Positions 16,814 through 26,236 of a stretch of DNA of 32,736 nt are shown here, in pieces; within the stretch, counting starts at the first letter, position 1, and each line of letters opens with the position of its first letter. The stretch is from JAXLQL01 sp046331625 (GTDB lineage Bacteria; Acidobacteriota; Terriglobia; Bryobacterales; Bryobacteraceae). A model generated the notes under the pieces. The model worked only from the letters and a program-made list of their open reading frames with translations, was not told the DNA's origin and made no database searches. The stretch spans positions 1-32,736 of the forward strand of contig JAXLQL010000051.1 in the NCBI GenBank assembly GCA_046331625.1, in the 5' to 3' direction. The position numbers and the translations under genes are program-made.

Positions 16814-19800
16814 ATGTCTCACAAACAAATCTTGTCCATCCTGTTGTTGGCCGCGAGCAGGCTTGGATCGCAAATCACAGGCGGTTCGTTCACCGGAATC
16901 GTTACGGACCCCACGGGAGCCGTAATCGCCGACGCCAAAGTCGAGGCACGCAATGTCGCCACCAACACCGTTACCGCCACCACAACTACCGTCCAGGGAC
17001 TCTACGAGTTTCCGCTGCTCCCCGCCGGACGCTACGTCATCAGCGTGCAGCAGACTGGATTCCGCCGCGCTACTACTGCCGAGTTGCAACTGAACTCCGG
17101 GAATCGCTCCAAGATCGATATCGCCTTGGAAGTGGGTGAAGTGACGCAGTCGATCGAAGTGGTCAATGCGGCGCCGCTCGTCAACGCGACGTCACAGGCC
17201 CTCGGAACCGTCGTCGATTCGCAGAAGGTTCGCGACCTGCCATTGAACGGCCGCACCTTCACGCAACTGCTGGTGCTGCAGCCCGGCGTCAGCCTCTCGG
17301 GCGGGAACGCCAACCGCGGTGGCGTGGAGTTGAACGGTTCTTCAGGACTCGGCAACAACTGGCTCATGGACGGAGTCGACATGTCCTTCGGCGAAAACAA
17401 CGGCGTCGGCATCGGCGGCGTCGGTGGTAGCGGAACAGTGATCAACTCGATCAGCATCGAAGCTCTCGAGGAGTTCAAGGTCACCACCAACGCGTTCTCC
17501 GCCGAATATGGGCGCGCGACCGGAGGCGTGATCAACCTCACCACGAAGTCCGGCACCAACCAGTACCACGGAACGCTGCTCTACTTCATGCGCAACGACA
17601 AGCTCGATGCCAACAACTTCTTCTCCAATCGCGCCAATCTCGGTAAGCCTCCGTTGCGCCACAACCAGTTCGGCGGAAACCTCGGCGGTCCGATCATCAA
17701 AGACAAGCTCTTCTTCTTTTACAATTTCGAGGGCGACACCATTCGCCGCGGCCGCACGATCTCCGGCGCCGTTCCAACCCCGCTGTATTTGAGCTTGCTG
17801 AAGAATCCGAAGATGCGCGAGCACCTGTCGAAAATGCCCACTACGTTCGAGCCGACGTCGAATCCCTGGATCGGGCAGCATTTCCGCAATGACCGGCAGA
17901 AGGTGAACGAACAGACGCACATCGCCCGAGTCGACTACGTGCTCGGCAACCACCGCCTCTCCGGGCGGGTGAATCACAATACGCAAGACGTGTTCAATCC
18001 GCAGTTGCGCCAAGACGTCCGGCAGCAGTTTCCGCTCCGGCAGCGGAACGTGATGGTTTCCGACTTCTGGGTGGTTTCGCCTCGCACCTCCGTTGACGCC
18101 CGCTTCGGCTTCAATCGCACCAGTGTCATTCGCGGACCCGACGACGGGCGTCAGAAGCCGGGCCCGCAGGCGGGCTATGTTTCCATCGGTGGGCTCACCG
18201 GCGGCAGTGACCTGCAGGATCAACTCGGCACTTTCACCGATGTCTACAGCGGCATTGCCAACATCACGCATGTGCGCGGTGCTCACACCTTCAAAGCGGG
18301 CACGGAGATCCGCTCCACCGATAGCTTCCGCGACCAGTTCGGGAATCCGCGCAACTACTACAACACGCTGCAAGACGCGATCGACGACAAACCATTTCAA
18401 GTGGAAATGTACTTCGGGAACCCGAAGGGTGGATATTCGTTCAAGGGCTTTGCTGCGTACGCTCAGGATGACTGGCGAGTCAACCGGCGGTTCCAGATCA
18501 ATCTCGGCTTGCGTTACGAGTACTACCAACCCTTCCGCGGATCCATTGGCTTGGCGACTCGAGATCCGCTCGGCCCCCGCGGCAACAAAGGCGACCCCAT
18601 TTGGAACTCCGATCGCAACAACTTCGGACCGCGGCTCGGTCTGGTGTGGGATGTGTTCGGATCGGGAAAAACCATCATGCGGCTCGGCGCGGGCATGACC
18701 TACATCGCTCCGCAGCCCTTCTTCTTCTATGACGCGGCGTGGCTCGCCGTGAAGGTCCCGTTTGCGCCGCTGGTCAGCGTCATCGACATCCCTTCGACCC
18801 TGCAGCCCGTAACGTTCCCGTTCCCGGTGTCGTTCATCCAGTCGGTTCGAGACAATCCTACGCTGGTGCCTGCCGGACTCCAACCCGGATTGCTCGCGCC
18901 CGATCCCGCGCACCGCGACGAATATGCGCTGCAAGGGAACTACTCGATTCAACAGCAAGTCAGTTCCACCTTTGCGCTGCAGGCATCCTACGTGCTCAAT
19001 CGTGCAGCGAAGTTGTACAGTTCACGTCTCATCAATCCGATCAATCCCGCCACCGGCCGGCGCGATGCCGGTCAGGACATCGGCGCCGCGTGGCTCCAGG
19101 ACTTCGGAGCGAACATGACCTACCACGCCATGCAGATCGCCGCCAACAAGCGTTTGAGCAAGGGCCTCAACTTCGACTTCTACTACACGCTCTCGAAGGG
19201 CATCCAGTACAACAACGCCGACAACTCGTTCACGCGCGACAGCATCACGCAGGACTTCAACTGGATCGCCGGGTCACGCGGGCCCAAGGTCAGCGATGTC
19301 CGCCATCGCGCCACCGCCGTCTACTCATATGAGATTCCGGCCGGCGCGTTCGCGAAAGACGGTGCGCTGAAGGCAATGTTCGGTGGATGGACGCTGCAGG
19401 GCATCATGGGATATCGTGCAGGCTTTCCTCTGAACGTGGTGACTGGCCGGGATAACGTCGGCACAGGACGCCCCGACGGTCAGCGTCCCGATGCAGTGCC
19501 GGGCCAGAATCCCTATCTTTCGGTTGCCGATCGCTTGCTGCTGCTGAATCGAGCGGCGTTCGATTTCGACACGGTCCGCGCTCAGCGGCGCTACGGCAAC
19601 CTCGGCTACAACACCGTCCGCGGACCAGGTGCATTCACGTGGGACGCATCGGTCAACAAGTGGTTCACCATCCGCGAAGGGCACCGGCTCAACTTCAGGT
19701 TCGAGATGTTCAATTGGATGAACCACACCGTGCTCGCCAATCCGAGCACCAATGGATCCGACGCGAACTTCGGCCGGGTGACTGGCGTTGCAGTTGATCC

Positions 19801-19837
19801 GCGCAACATTCAGTTCGGGCTCAAATACTCGTTCTGA
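16814..19837 (+). CDS. TonB-dependent receptor with carboxypeptidase-regulatory-like domain
   Basis: 1007 residues from ATG 16814, preceded by GGGGG as a plausible ribosome binding site; the frame is open 45 bp further upstream, but the signal MSHKQILSILLLAA begins here. The N-terminal regulatory beta-sandwich reads GGSFTGIVTDPTGAVIADAK through LPAGRYVISVQQTGF. The plug follows (VVDSQKVRDLPLNGRTFTQL, LEEFKVTTNAFSAEYGRATG), then a long outer-membrane barrel ending NIQFGLKYSF with the terminal aromatic residue typical of barrels. This Oar-like class is greatly expanded in Acidobacteriota and is presumed to import oligosaccharides or other large ligands. The divergent sialidase gene suggests a glycan ligand. 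A 538-codon open frame on the opposite strand inside this gene is a shadow. Confidence 0.93.
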   Translation: MSHKQILSILLLAASRLGSQITGGSFTGIVTDPTGAVIADAKVEARNVATNTVTATTTTVQGLYEFPLLPAGRYVISVQQTGFRRATTAELQLNSGNRSKIDIALEVGEVTQSIEVVNAAPLVNATSQALGTVVDSQKVRDLPLNGRTFTQLLVLQPGVSLSGGNANRGGVELNGSSGLGNNWLMDGVDMSFGENNGVGIGGVGGSGTVINSISIEALEEFKVTTNAFSAEYGRATGGVINLTTKSGTNQYHGTLLYFMRNDKLDANNFFSNRANLGKPPLRHNQFGGNLGGPIIKDKLFFFYNFEGDTIRRGRTISGAVPTPLYLSLLKNPKMREHLSKMPTTFEPTSNPWIGQHFRNDRQKVNEQTHIARVDYVLGNHRLSGRVNHNTQDVFNPQLRQDVRQQFPLRQRNVMVSDFWVVSPRTSVDARFGFNRTSVIRGPDDGRQKPGPQAGYVSIGGLTGGSDLQDQLGTFTDVYSGIANITHVRGAHTFKAGTEIRSTDSFRDQFGNPRNYYNTLQDAIDDKPFQVEMYFGNPKGGYSFKGFAAYAQDDWRVNRRFQINLGLRYEYYQPFRGSIGLATRDPLGPRGNKGDPIWNSDRNNFGPRLGLVWDVFGSGKTIMRLGAGMTYIAPQPFFFYDAAWLAVKVPFAPLVSVIDIPSTLQPVTFPFPVSFIQSVRDNPTLVPAGLQPGLLAPDPAHRDEYALQGNYSIQQQVSSTFALQASYVLNRAAKLYSSRLINPINPATGRRDAGQDIGAAWLQDFGANMTYHAMQIAANKRLSKGLNFDFYYTLSKGIQYNNADNSFTRDSITQDFNWIAGSRGPKVSDVRHRATAVYSYEIPAGAFAKDGALKAMFGGWTLQGIMGYRAGFPLNVVTGRDNVGTGRPDGQRPDAVPGQNPYLSVADRLLLLNRAAFDFDTVRAQRRYGNLGYNTVRGPGAFTWDASVNKWFTIREGHRLNFRFEMFNWMNHTVLANPSTNGSDANFGRVTGVAVDPRNIQFGLKYSF

Positions 19838-19850
19838 ACGGCGCCGATCC

Positions 19851-21161
19851 TCACCGAAAATACCGGGCCGCGAAATCGAGGAACACCGGCCAGTTCGGAC
19901 CCGGCGTGTGCCCCGCACTATGCTGCCGGAACGAGATGTCGCCTTCCATGAGTCCCGTTTCGATTGCCGGAAACTCGCGAACCGGCAGTCCCTTCTTGCC
20001 GAGCAACTCATACACCGGCGTTGCGCCAGTTCCAGCAAGGAACGCGCCCTTCGCGTCCACCCAGCCATCGCCGTTCACCGCGCCCGCGCTAATGAACACG
20101 GGCCTCGGCGCGATCAAGGCGACCAGCTCATGCGCATCCACCGGCAGATCGCTCCACTTCAGAGGACCCGCGTACTTGATGTAGTTGCCCGACATCCAGT
20201 GATACTCGCTTTGCCCGGCAACGTTCTCCACCAGTTCGCCGAAGTTGCGCCGGTGCAGCTTCACGCCGCCCGCGCCTGACGAGCTGATGAACCCGGTGGC
20301 GAATCGCGGGTCATACGCCATCGCTACCGCCGCCGCTTTCCCGTAGCGCGAGTGCCCTTCGATCGCCACGCGCTTGGCGTCCACGGCTTTGTCTGTCTCG
20401 AAGTAGTCGATGGCGCGGCTCGCGCCCCAGGCCCACGCCTTCAACGCGCCCCAATCATCCACCTTGCGCGGCTGGCCTTTGTTCACCAGGCCGATGATTC
20501 CTTGCGTAAGGCCTTGTCCGTTGTCCGGCTGAATGCTGTTGGGCACGATCGCAGCGTATGCCCACCCGCGAGCGAGGATTTGTTCGCGAGCCGACGGTCC
20601 CGGCGGCGGACCCTTCTTCATCAACGCAGCCGGTAAACGGCCGAACGTCAGTTCCATGATCACGGGAACTGCCGCCGTTGCCTTGGCTGGCGTGCTGAGC
20701 GTGAGTTGGATATCCACGGTCACTTTCGGATACGCGGAGTTGTCCACGTGTCCGATCAACTTCTTCACAGTGGCTTCCACCTCGCCGACGCGCTCGGTCA
20801 AAGTCTCCGTCAATTCCCACTTCACCGCGGGCAGCACCTTCGGCGTGCGCCCGTACACTTCGCGGTCGAACTCTTCCACGATCTCAGGCCGCCGCTTCTT
20901 CCACCAGTCCGCGGCCTTGGTCACCTTCTTGCCGTTCTTCAACCGCAGTGGATCGGGCAGTTCCGGATATGGGTTTGCTTTCGACTCGTCGTAGTTCGCC
21001 GCATTCGGCGCATCGGCGTTCCGCCCGTCAGCGCCGCGGCGGATCTCGGTAATCCCGAGCAGGCCCATGGTGCGTTTGTGGTCTTCTTGCGTGGTCAGTT
21101 GCGCCGGATCTTCCGCGAGCGCAAAGACGAATGCGAATAGAAAGGGGAGCGACCGAAGCAT
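19851..21161 (-). CDS. CE15-type glucuronoyl esterase-like protein
   Basis: 436 residues from ATG 21161, giving the signal peptide MLRSLPFLFAFVFALAEDP; upstream codons in the frame overlap the preceding gene and were discarded. The alpha/beta-hydrolase nucleophile motif is GHSRYGKAA with Ser271, matching the GxSRxGK pattern of CE15. The candidate catalytic His418 lies in SAGHTPGPNWP. SSSGAGGVKLHRRNFGE and SEYHWMSGNY are further family segments. CE15 enzymes cleave esters between glucuronic acid in xylan and lignin alcohols; bacterial members also act on simpler uronate esters. It is the last gene of the cassette 2 unit, 7 bp after the BNR gene. It converges with the TonB receptor gene (13 bp between stops). 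Confidence 0.88.
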   Translation of the reverse strand: MLRSLPFLFAFVFALAEDPAQLTTQEDHKRTMGLLGITEIRRGADGRNADAPNAANYDESKANPYPELPDPLRLKNGKKVTKAADWWKKRRPEIVEEFDREVYGRTPKVLPAVKWELTETLTERVGEVEATVKKLIGHVDNSAYPKVTVDIQLTLSTPAKATAAVPVIMELTFGRLPAALMKKGPPPGPSAREQILARGWAYAAIVPNSIQPDNGQGLTQGIIGLVNKGQPRKVDDWGALKAWAWGASRAIDYFETDKAVDAKRVAIEGHSRYGKAAAVAMAYDPRFATGFISSSGAGGVKLHRRNFGELVENVAGQSEYHWMSGNYIKYAGPLKWSDLPVDAHELVALIAPRPVFISAGAVNGDGWVDAKGAFLAGTGATPVYELLGKKGLPVREFPAIETGLMEGDISFRQHSAGHTPGPNWPVFLDFAARYFR

Positions 21162-21168
21162 CTCACTA

Positions 21169-22206
21169 TCATCGCTCAATGTCGGATTCATCGAACGATA
21201 CGAGGTTGATCTGCTTCCGCTGGTTCGACGTATACACCACGTGAATCCGGCTATCGCGAGTCTGAATCGCCACCGGATATGCGTACGAGTCGTTCCCAGT
21301 GCCAACGTCGCGCTGGCGCGGCCATGTCTTGTCGTTGTCCTCGCTGATCGCGACGCGTAGCGGCGTCCGCTTAGTCATCGATGCGTTGAACACCAGCAAC
21401 AGGTGACCATTCTGGAGCCGCAGAAAATCCACCGCGGAATTCGGATTCGGAAACTGCGAGTCGCGGCCCTCCGTCCACGTGTGCCCGCCGTCGCGGCTCT
21501 CCGCACGGATCATGTACCCATCCGTCACCGGACCATATCCGCCCCCGCGCCTGCAGTACGTGATCAGGTAGTTGTCATCGATCTGCACGGGAGCCGGCTG
21601 AATGTTGCCCTTCGCGGAGCGAATCTCGCCTGAGGGCGTCCACTGCTTCGTCTTGGGATTGAAGCGCAGGAACCGCGATGTCGAATCGGGACCCACAATC
21701 TCGCGATCCTCGCCGGTCTCGTGATACACGGGCAGCAGGTACTCGCCGTTGCGCAGCACGATCGGCCTGTTGCGCACCATCGTCCCGGCTTCGAGCGCCA
21801 GCACCGAAGGGTCGGACCATGTCTCAGCGCGATCCCGCGAAATCTTCGCTTGGATCCGCGAGCTTGACCAAGTCTCCCCGTAGCGGACCACGTAGAACAG
21901 CCATACCAATCCATCGGGCGCTTGCCAAACCACGCCGTTTCCCAGCGACCGAAACGGATCCGCCGCGATTTGTTTTGGCGAGGTCCACGCCGTGGAGCCC
22001 TTGCGCAGGCGCGATCCGAACACCGCCGTAGCCTCGGCGTACTCGCCACCGCCGCCATAGTAGACGAGGTAGACGTCGCCGTTATCGAGTTCCGTGATGC
22101 AGGCGGGATGCTTGTACGGGCCAGTCGCGGTCTCGGGTCCGAACAGCTTCACGGTTCGCACTTCCGCGTAGAGCGCCGCGCAGGCGAGCAGCAGACGAAG
22201 CTTCAC
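21169..22206 (-). CDS. BNR-repeat/sialidase-like secreted protein
   Basis: 345 residues. The start is GTG at 22206, overlapping the DUF1501 stop codon as GTGA. MKLRLLLACAALYAEV is a short signal peptide. The fold is a sialidase-type propeller (HPACITELDNGDVYLVYYGG, SRDRAETWSDP, SRDGGHTWTEG, SEDNDKTWPRQ), with three degenerate Asp boxes. It lacks the RIP arginine motif seen in the other sialidase of this window, so it may act on a different glycan or bind without cleaving; the family is generally labelled exo-alpha-sialidase or BNR_2. It sits third in the four-gene cassette 2 unit, between the DUF1501 and CE15 genes, and is predicted periplasmic or extracellular. Confidence 0.82.
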   Translation of the reverse strand: MKLRLLLACAALYAEVRTVKLFGPETATGPYKHPACITELDNGDVYLVYYGGGGEYAEATAVFGSRLRKGSTAWTSPKQIAADPFRSLGNGVVWQAPDGLVWLFYVVRYGETWSSSRIQAKISRDRAETWSDPSVLALEAGTMVRNRPIVLRNGEYLLPVYHETGEDREIVGPDSTSRFLRFNPKTKQWTPSGEIRSAKGNIQPAPVQIDDNYLITYCRRGGGYGPVTDGYMIRAESRDGGHTWTEGRDSQFPNPNSAVDFLRLQNGHLLLVFNASMTKRTPLRVAISEDNDKTWPRQRDVGTGNDSYAYPVAIQTRDSRIHVVYTSNQRKQINLVSFDESDIER

Positions 22207-23618
22207 GCCACCAGGTCCCTCACCACTTTGGCCGGCCTAACATCGGTCAGCTTCTCGATCCGGGTGTTGTTGTGATACACCAGTCGCTCGTGATCGATCC
22301 CGAGCAAGTGCAATATCGTCGCGTGGAAATCGGCCATCGATACGGGCTGGTCCACCGAGTGATAGCCGAACTCGTCCGTTCCGCCGTGCACGTAGCCACG
22401 CTTGAGTCCGCCGCCGGCCAGCCAAAGCGAGAATCCGAACTTGTGATGGTCGCGGCCGTCTTTGCCTTCGGCCATCGGCGTACGTCCGAACTCGCCGCCC
22501 CAGATCACCAGCGTGTCGTCGAACAGGCCGCGCTGCTTCAGATCTTCGAGCAGCGCCGCCGCGGGTTCGTCGGTCCTGCGGGCGATGGCGCGATTACCGG
22601 ATTCGTTGCGCTGATGCGTGTCCCAAGGTTGATCGCTCAGCAATACCTGCACGAAGCGAACCCCGCGCTCCAACAGGCGGCGCGCCAGCAGCAGTTGCCG
22701 TCCGTGAACGCCCGCATCGGCGTCGTCGGTTTTGTAGAGCTCATGCATCGCACGCGGTTCGCGCGAGATGTCCAGCGCCTCGGTGGCCGCAAGCTGCATT
22801 CGCGCCGCCAACTCATAACTCGCGATGCGTGCTTCGAGCTCGAGTTGATCTTGCCGCGTGGCGAGGTGCGCGCGATTGAAGTCCTGCAGCAGTTCGAGCC
22901 GTGACGCAGCGGCGGCTTCCGATCCCGCGGGCTTCAGATTCAACACCGGAGTTCCTTCGGCTCGCATCGCCATGCCCTGATAAACGGGCGGCATCCATCC
23001 GCTCGAAAAATTGCGGACGCCATCCACCGGCAGTCCTTTCGGATGCATGATGGCCGCGTACGCCGGCAGATCCTGATTCTCGGTGCCAAGCGCATACGTC
23101 ACCCAGGAACCCATCGCAGGCCGGCCCGGTGTGATCAGCCCGGTGTTGAAATACCAGATCGCCTGCTCGTGGTTCGAGTGCTCGCTCACCATCGAGCGGA
23201 TCAGCGTAATATCATCGGCGTGGCGCGCGAGGCCGGGCAGAATCTCAGAGATCTCCATCCCGCATTTGCCCGCACGGCGGAACTCGAACGGGCTGCCCAT
23301 CCACGTGCCCGTTTTCTTGATATCCACCGTGTTGATGTATCCGTCACCAGGCTTTTCGCCGTGCCGCTTGCGCAACTCGGGCTTCGGATCGAAGAGATCC
23401 ATCTGGCTCGGTCCGCCATTTTGAAACAGCAACACTACGCGTTTCGCCCGGGCAGGAAAGTGAGGCTTCTTGGGCAGCACGTCGAACTTTGCCGAAGCCC
23501 CCTGAGCCGATTCCAGCAAGGAAGCGAGCGCAAGTCCGCCTAGGCTCGACCCCAAGCGCGTGAACACATCGCGCCGCGAAATCATCTGCCGTATCGGAGA
23601 TCGTTCTACGTGGCTCAT
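22203..23618 (-). CDS. DUF1501 family protein, second copy, Tat-exported
   Basis: 471 residues from ATG 23618, only 3 bp after the DUF1549 stop codon. An internal ATG at 23585 would give MISRRDVFTRLGSSLGG, a cleaner Tat signal, so the true start may be there. The core shows LLFQNGGPSQMDLFDPKP, SMVSEHSNHEQAIWYFNTG, WGGEFGRTPMAEGKDGRDHH and MADFHATILHLLG. It resembles the first DUF1501 protein throughout but keeps the usual GRTP sequence. The fold belongs with the sulfatase/alkaline phosphatase group; biochemical activity is unknown. The order DUF1549 then DUF1501 is the same in both cassettes of the window. Confidence 0.92.
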   Translation of the reverse strand: MSHVERSPIRQMISRRDVFTRLGSSLGGLALASLLESAQGASAKFDVLPKKPHFPARAKRVVLLFQNGGPSQMDLFDPKPELRKRHGEKPGDGYINTVDIKKTGTWMGSPFEFRRAGKCGMEISEILPGLARHADDITLIRSMVSEHSNHEQAIWYFNTGLITPGRPAMGSWVTYALGTENQDLPAYAAIMHPKGLPVDGVRNFSSGWMPPVYQGMAMRAEGTPVLNLKPAGSEAAAASRLELLQDFNRAHLATRQDQLELEARIASYELAARMQLAATEALDISREPRAMHELYKTDDADAGVHGRQLLLARRLLERGVRFVQVLLSDQPWDTHQRNESGNRAIARRTDEPAAALLEDLKQRGLFDDTLVIWGGEFGRTPMAEGKDGRDHHKFGFSLWLAGGGLKRGYVHGGTDEFGYHSVDQPVSMADFHATILHLLGIDHERLVYHNNTRIEKLTDVRPAKVVRDLVA

Positions 23619-23621
23619 GGC

Positions 23622-26075
23622 TCAATCCAAATACACGAACTCATTGGCGCCCAGCAGGGCTTGGCACAGATCCGCCCACGCACGAAGCCGCCGCTCGTTG
23701 CCGGGCTTTTCGCGATAGAAGCTTTCTTGCTTTTCGAGGAACGTCAGCAGTCGGTCCAACTCCTGCGCTGTAGGCGCGCGCGCGAAAGCCGTCCGGAACG
23801 CACGAGTGGCGCGAGCCGCGGCCGTCTCTTCGCGGCCGTCTAACATTTTCTTTGCGAAATGTTCCGCCTGCGCGGTCACGAATTCACCGTTCATCAACGC
23901 CAGTGCTTGCGTCGCCGACGTGGTGGTGGAGCGCCGCACGCAGTTGATCTCCATCACCGGAGCATCGAACGCATCGAGCAGGCTCAGTGGCGCCGACCGC
24001 CGCACCAACTGATAGATCGACCTCCGCCCGCCCGCCGCTTCTTCCTCGGGGGCGATCTCGCCCGAAGCCTTGGTCTTCGATTTCACTGGCTCGCCGAACA
24101 TCGCTTCATCCAGCTTGCCTGACGCCGCGAGAATTGCATCCCGCACAATCTCGCCTTCGAGTCTGCGCGGCGGCATTCGCCACAGCAGCGCATCCGTGGG
24201 ATCGGCCGTCAAGCCCTCTGCTCTCGGCGTCGCCGATTGCCGGTACACCGTCGACATCACGATCGTCTTGTGCAGCTTCTTCAAGCTCCATCCTTGCCGC
24301 ACGAACTCGGTTGCGAGCCAATCGAGCAACTCCGGATGCGTTGGCTTCGCGCCTGACCTGCCGAAGTTCTCTTGCGTCGCCACGATGCCCGTTCCGAAGT
24401 GCCCCGCCCACACGCGATTCACCATCACGCGAGCCGTGAGCGGATGATCGGGTTGGGTCAGCCATCGCGCGAACGCCAGCCGCCTGCCCGTGGTCGCTGC
24501 GCCCTTCTCGACAGCCGGCGCCCGAAACGGCGAGGCCGGATCGTCGAGCACTTCCGGAACTCCCGGCTCCGCCACGTCGCCAGGGCTCAGCGGATCTCCC
24601 CGCCGCAGCACGTATGTCGGCGGCGGCTCGCCGTCGATGTCGCTCAACATCCGAATCGACGGCAACGCGATCGCCTTCTTCTCAGTCGCCTTGAGTTCGG
24701 CGTTGGTCTCGTCGCTCTTGCGCGCATACTCCGGAAACGCCTCGCGTAGTTCCTTGTCGGTGGCTTCTTCGCCCTTGGGGTGCAGGTTGCGGTATTCGTC
24801 GCGCCGCCCGTTGAGCAGGTCGCGCAGTGCCTTGGCCTGCGCCTGCACGGGCTTGTTGTGTTTCTCAGCTTTGTCTTGCTCGGCCTTCGGCGCATCCACC
24901 GCGATTCGTTTGTACGAAGGCAGCACCGGACCCGTCGGACGAATCGCCCCCGCCAACACCGCCTGCACGGAGTAGTAGTCGCGCTGCGTCAGCGGTTCGT
25001 ATTTGTGGTCATGGCAGCGCGCGCACTGCAGCGTCAGCCCCAAAAACGTCGAAGCAAGAATTTGTTCTGTGTCGAAAAGCGTACGCCACTGGTACTCGGC
25101 GAAATCCTTGGGCAGGAAATCTTCACGCGTGGCGTCAACCGCCGTGCGCAGGAATCCGGTAGCGGCCAGCTTCTCATGTACATCTCGCGGAAGCCCATCG
25201 TACTTGCGATACTCCGAGATCTCGTCTCCGGCGAGTTGTTCCTGCACGAACTGGTCATACGGCTTGTCGGAGTTGAACGCGCGGATCACGTAGTCGCGAT
25301 AACGCCAGGAGTTGTTGCGCACCACATCGGCCGCCAGTACGCCTTCCGAATCCGTGTAGCCCGCCGTGTCGAGCCAGTGCCGCGCCCATCGCTCGCCGTA
25401 ACGGGGATTCGCGAGCAAATCGTCAACAGCCTTCTCGTAAGCGTTGGCGGAGCGGTCCGCCAGAAAGGCGTCGAGCGCTTCAGGCGATGGCGGCAGCCCC
25501 ACCAGATCGAACCAAAGCCTTCGCAGCAACACGGCGCGATCGGCATCGGGATTGAATCCGAGTCCCTTCGCCTCGAGCTTCGCCAGCACGAACGCGTCGA
25601 TCGGAGTCCGCACCCGGCCCGCGTCCTGAACGCGAGGAGTTGCCGGCCGCACCGGCTTCTGGAACGCCCAATGCTGCCTGTCTCTTTCCGAGATCTTGCG
25701 CGACGAAGGCTTCGCGCCTGGATCCGCCGCAGGCGCACCCAACTCGATCCAGCGCCGCAGCGTCTCGATCTCTTTGTCGCCCAGCTTCGGAGCGTCCTTC
25801 GGCATCTGCCCGGATCGCACCTTGAAAATCAGCCGGCTCTGTTCCGGTTCGCCCGAAACAATCGCCGGACCCGACTTGCCTCCCGCCACGAGCGACGCAC
25901 GAGTTCGCACATCGAGCGAAGCTTGCGCTCCATCGCCCGAGTGGCACTTCGCGCAGTGCGTTTCGAGAATCGGCAACACGTCTTTCTCGAACTCGAGCTG
26001 CGCCGCGCACACGGGCACCGAGGCCAGCACCGCCAGGGAAAATCGCGTCAGGTTCACGGGAAGAGCCGCACCCAT
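23622..26075 (-). CDS. PSCyt1-DUF1549-DUF1553 multi-haem protein, second copy
   Basis: 817 residues from ATG 26075. MGAALPVNLTRFSLAVLASVPVCAAQ is a signal peptide; the 22 codons upstream in the frame look non-coding. There is one cytochrome module (CAKCH at 41-45; SLDVRTRASLVAGGKSGPAI), then DUF1549 (RWARHWLDTAGYTDSEG) and the conserved CARCH at 351-355 followed by DHKYEPL. A charged linker and DUF1553 (FARWLTQPDHPLTARVMVNRVWAGHFGTG) follow. It differs from the first copy in lacking the second N-terminal haem module. It is predicted periplasmic, with function unproven. It leads a four-gene unit with the DUF1501, BNR and CE15 genes, which suggests a redox step tied to uronate-containing or acidic glycans. 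Confidence 0.92.
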   Translation of the reverse strand: MGAALPVNLTRFSLAVLASVPVCAAQLEFEKDVLPILETHCAKCHSGDGAQASLDVRTRASLVAGGKSGPAIVSGEPEQSRLIFKVRSGQMPKDAPKLGDKEIETLRRWIELGAPAADPGAKPSSRKISERDRQHWAFQKPVRPATPRVQDAGRVRTPIDAFVLAKLEAKGLGFNPDADRAVLLRRLWFDLVGLPPSPEALDAFLADRSANAYEKAVDDLLANPRYGERWARHWLDTAGYTDSEGVLAADVVRNNSWRYRDYVIRAFNSDKPYDQFVQEQLAGDEISEYRKYDGLPRDVHEKLAATGFLRTAVDATREDFLPKDFAEYQWRTLFDTEQILASTFLGLTLQCARCHDHKYEPLTQRDYYSVQAVLAGAIRPTGPVLPSYKRIAVDAPKAEQDKAEKHNKPVQAQAKALRDLLNGRRDEYRNLHPKGEEATDKELREAFPEYARKSDETNAELKATEKKAIALPSIRMLSDIDGEPPPTYVLRRGDPLSPGDVAEPGVPEVLDDPASPFRAPAVEKGAATTGRRLAFARWLTQPDHPLTARVMVNRVWAGHFGTGIVATQENFGRSGAKPTHPELLDWLATEFVRQGWSLKKLHKTIVMSTVYRQSATPRAEGLTADPTDALLWRMPPRRLEGEIVRDAILAASGKLDEAMFGEPVKSKTKASGEIAPEEEAAGGRRSIYQLVRRSAPLSLLDAFDAPVMEINCVRRSTTTSATQALALMNGEFVTAQAEHFAKKMLDGREETAAARATRAFRTAFARAPTAQELDRLLTFLEKQESFYREKPGNERRLRAWADLCQALLGANEFVYLD

Positions 26076-26134
26076 TATATCGGTGCCAGCCTGCACTACG
26101 GTGCGCGCACATGCGTGTCTCGGATTATGCACCC

Positions 26135-26181
26135 GCCCCATTGTGGGGCAGGCTTCAGCCTGCGCGGGACTTCAGTCCCGC
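26135..26181. repeat. three stacked palindromes (REP-like element)
   Basis: Three hairpins lie end to end: GCCCCA-TTG-TGGGGC (26135-26149), GCAGGCT-TC-AGCCTGC (26148-26163) and GCGGGACT-TC-AGTCCCGC (26164-26181). The second and third share the central TTCAG and have perfect arms of 7 and 8 bp. Such GC-rich palindromes with a TTC centre recur as intergenic repeats in many genomes. Here they fill the 161-bp gap between the stop of the ceramidase-like gene and the start of the DUF1549 gene, both on the minus strand. They could end or attenuate transcription or stabilise the upstream mRNA. No T-tract follows, so a classical terminator is not supported. Confidence 0.75.
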
Positions 26182-26236
26182 TGCTGGCCGCTACCTCAGT
26201 GCCTCGCCTCTGAACCCAAAAGCGAACAGCAGCGGG

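Noticed and set aside
17342..18958. 538-codon open frame on the minus strand
   Set aside because: It lies wholly antisense to the TonB receptor, has no recognisable motif and is rich in Arg, Val, Glu and Ala as expected from reading GC-rich codons backwards.
24780..26213. 477-codon open frame on the plus strand
   Set aside because: Antisense to the second DUF1549 gene, whose domains and haem motifs are clear; no protein family features.
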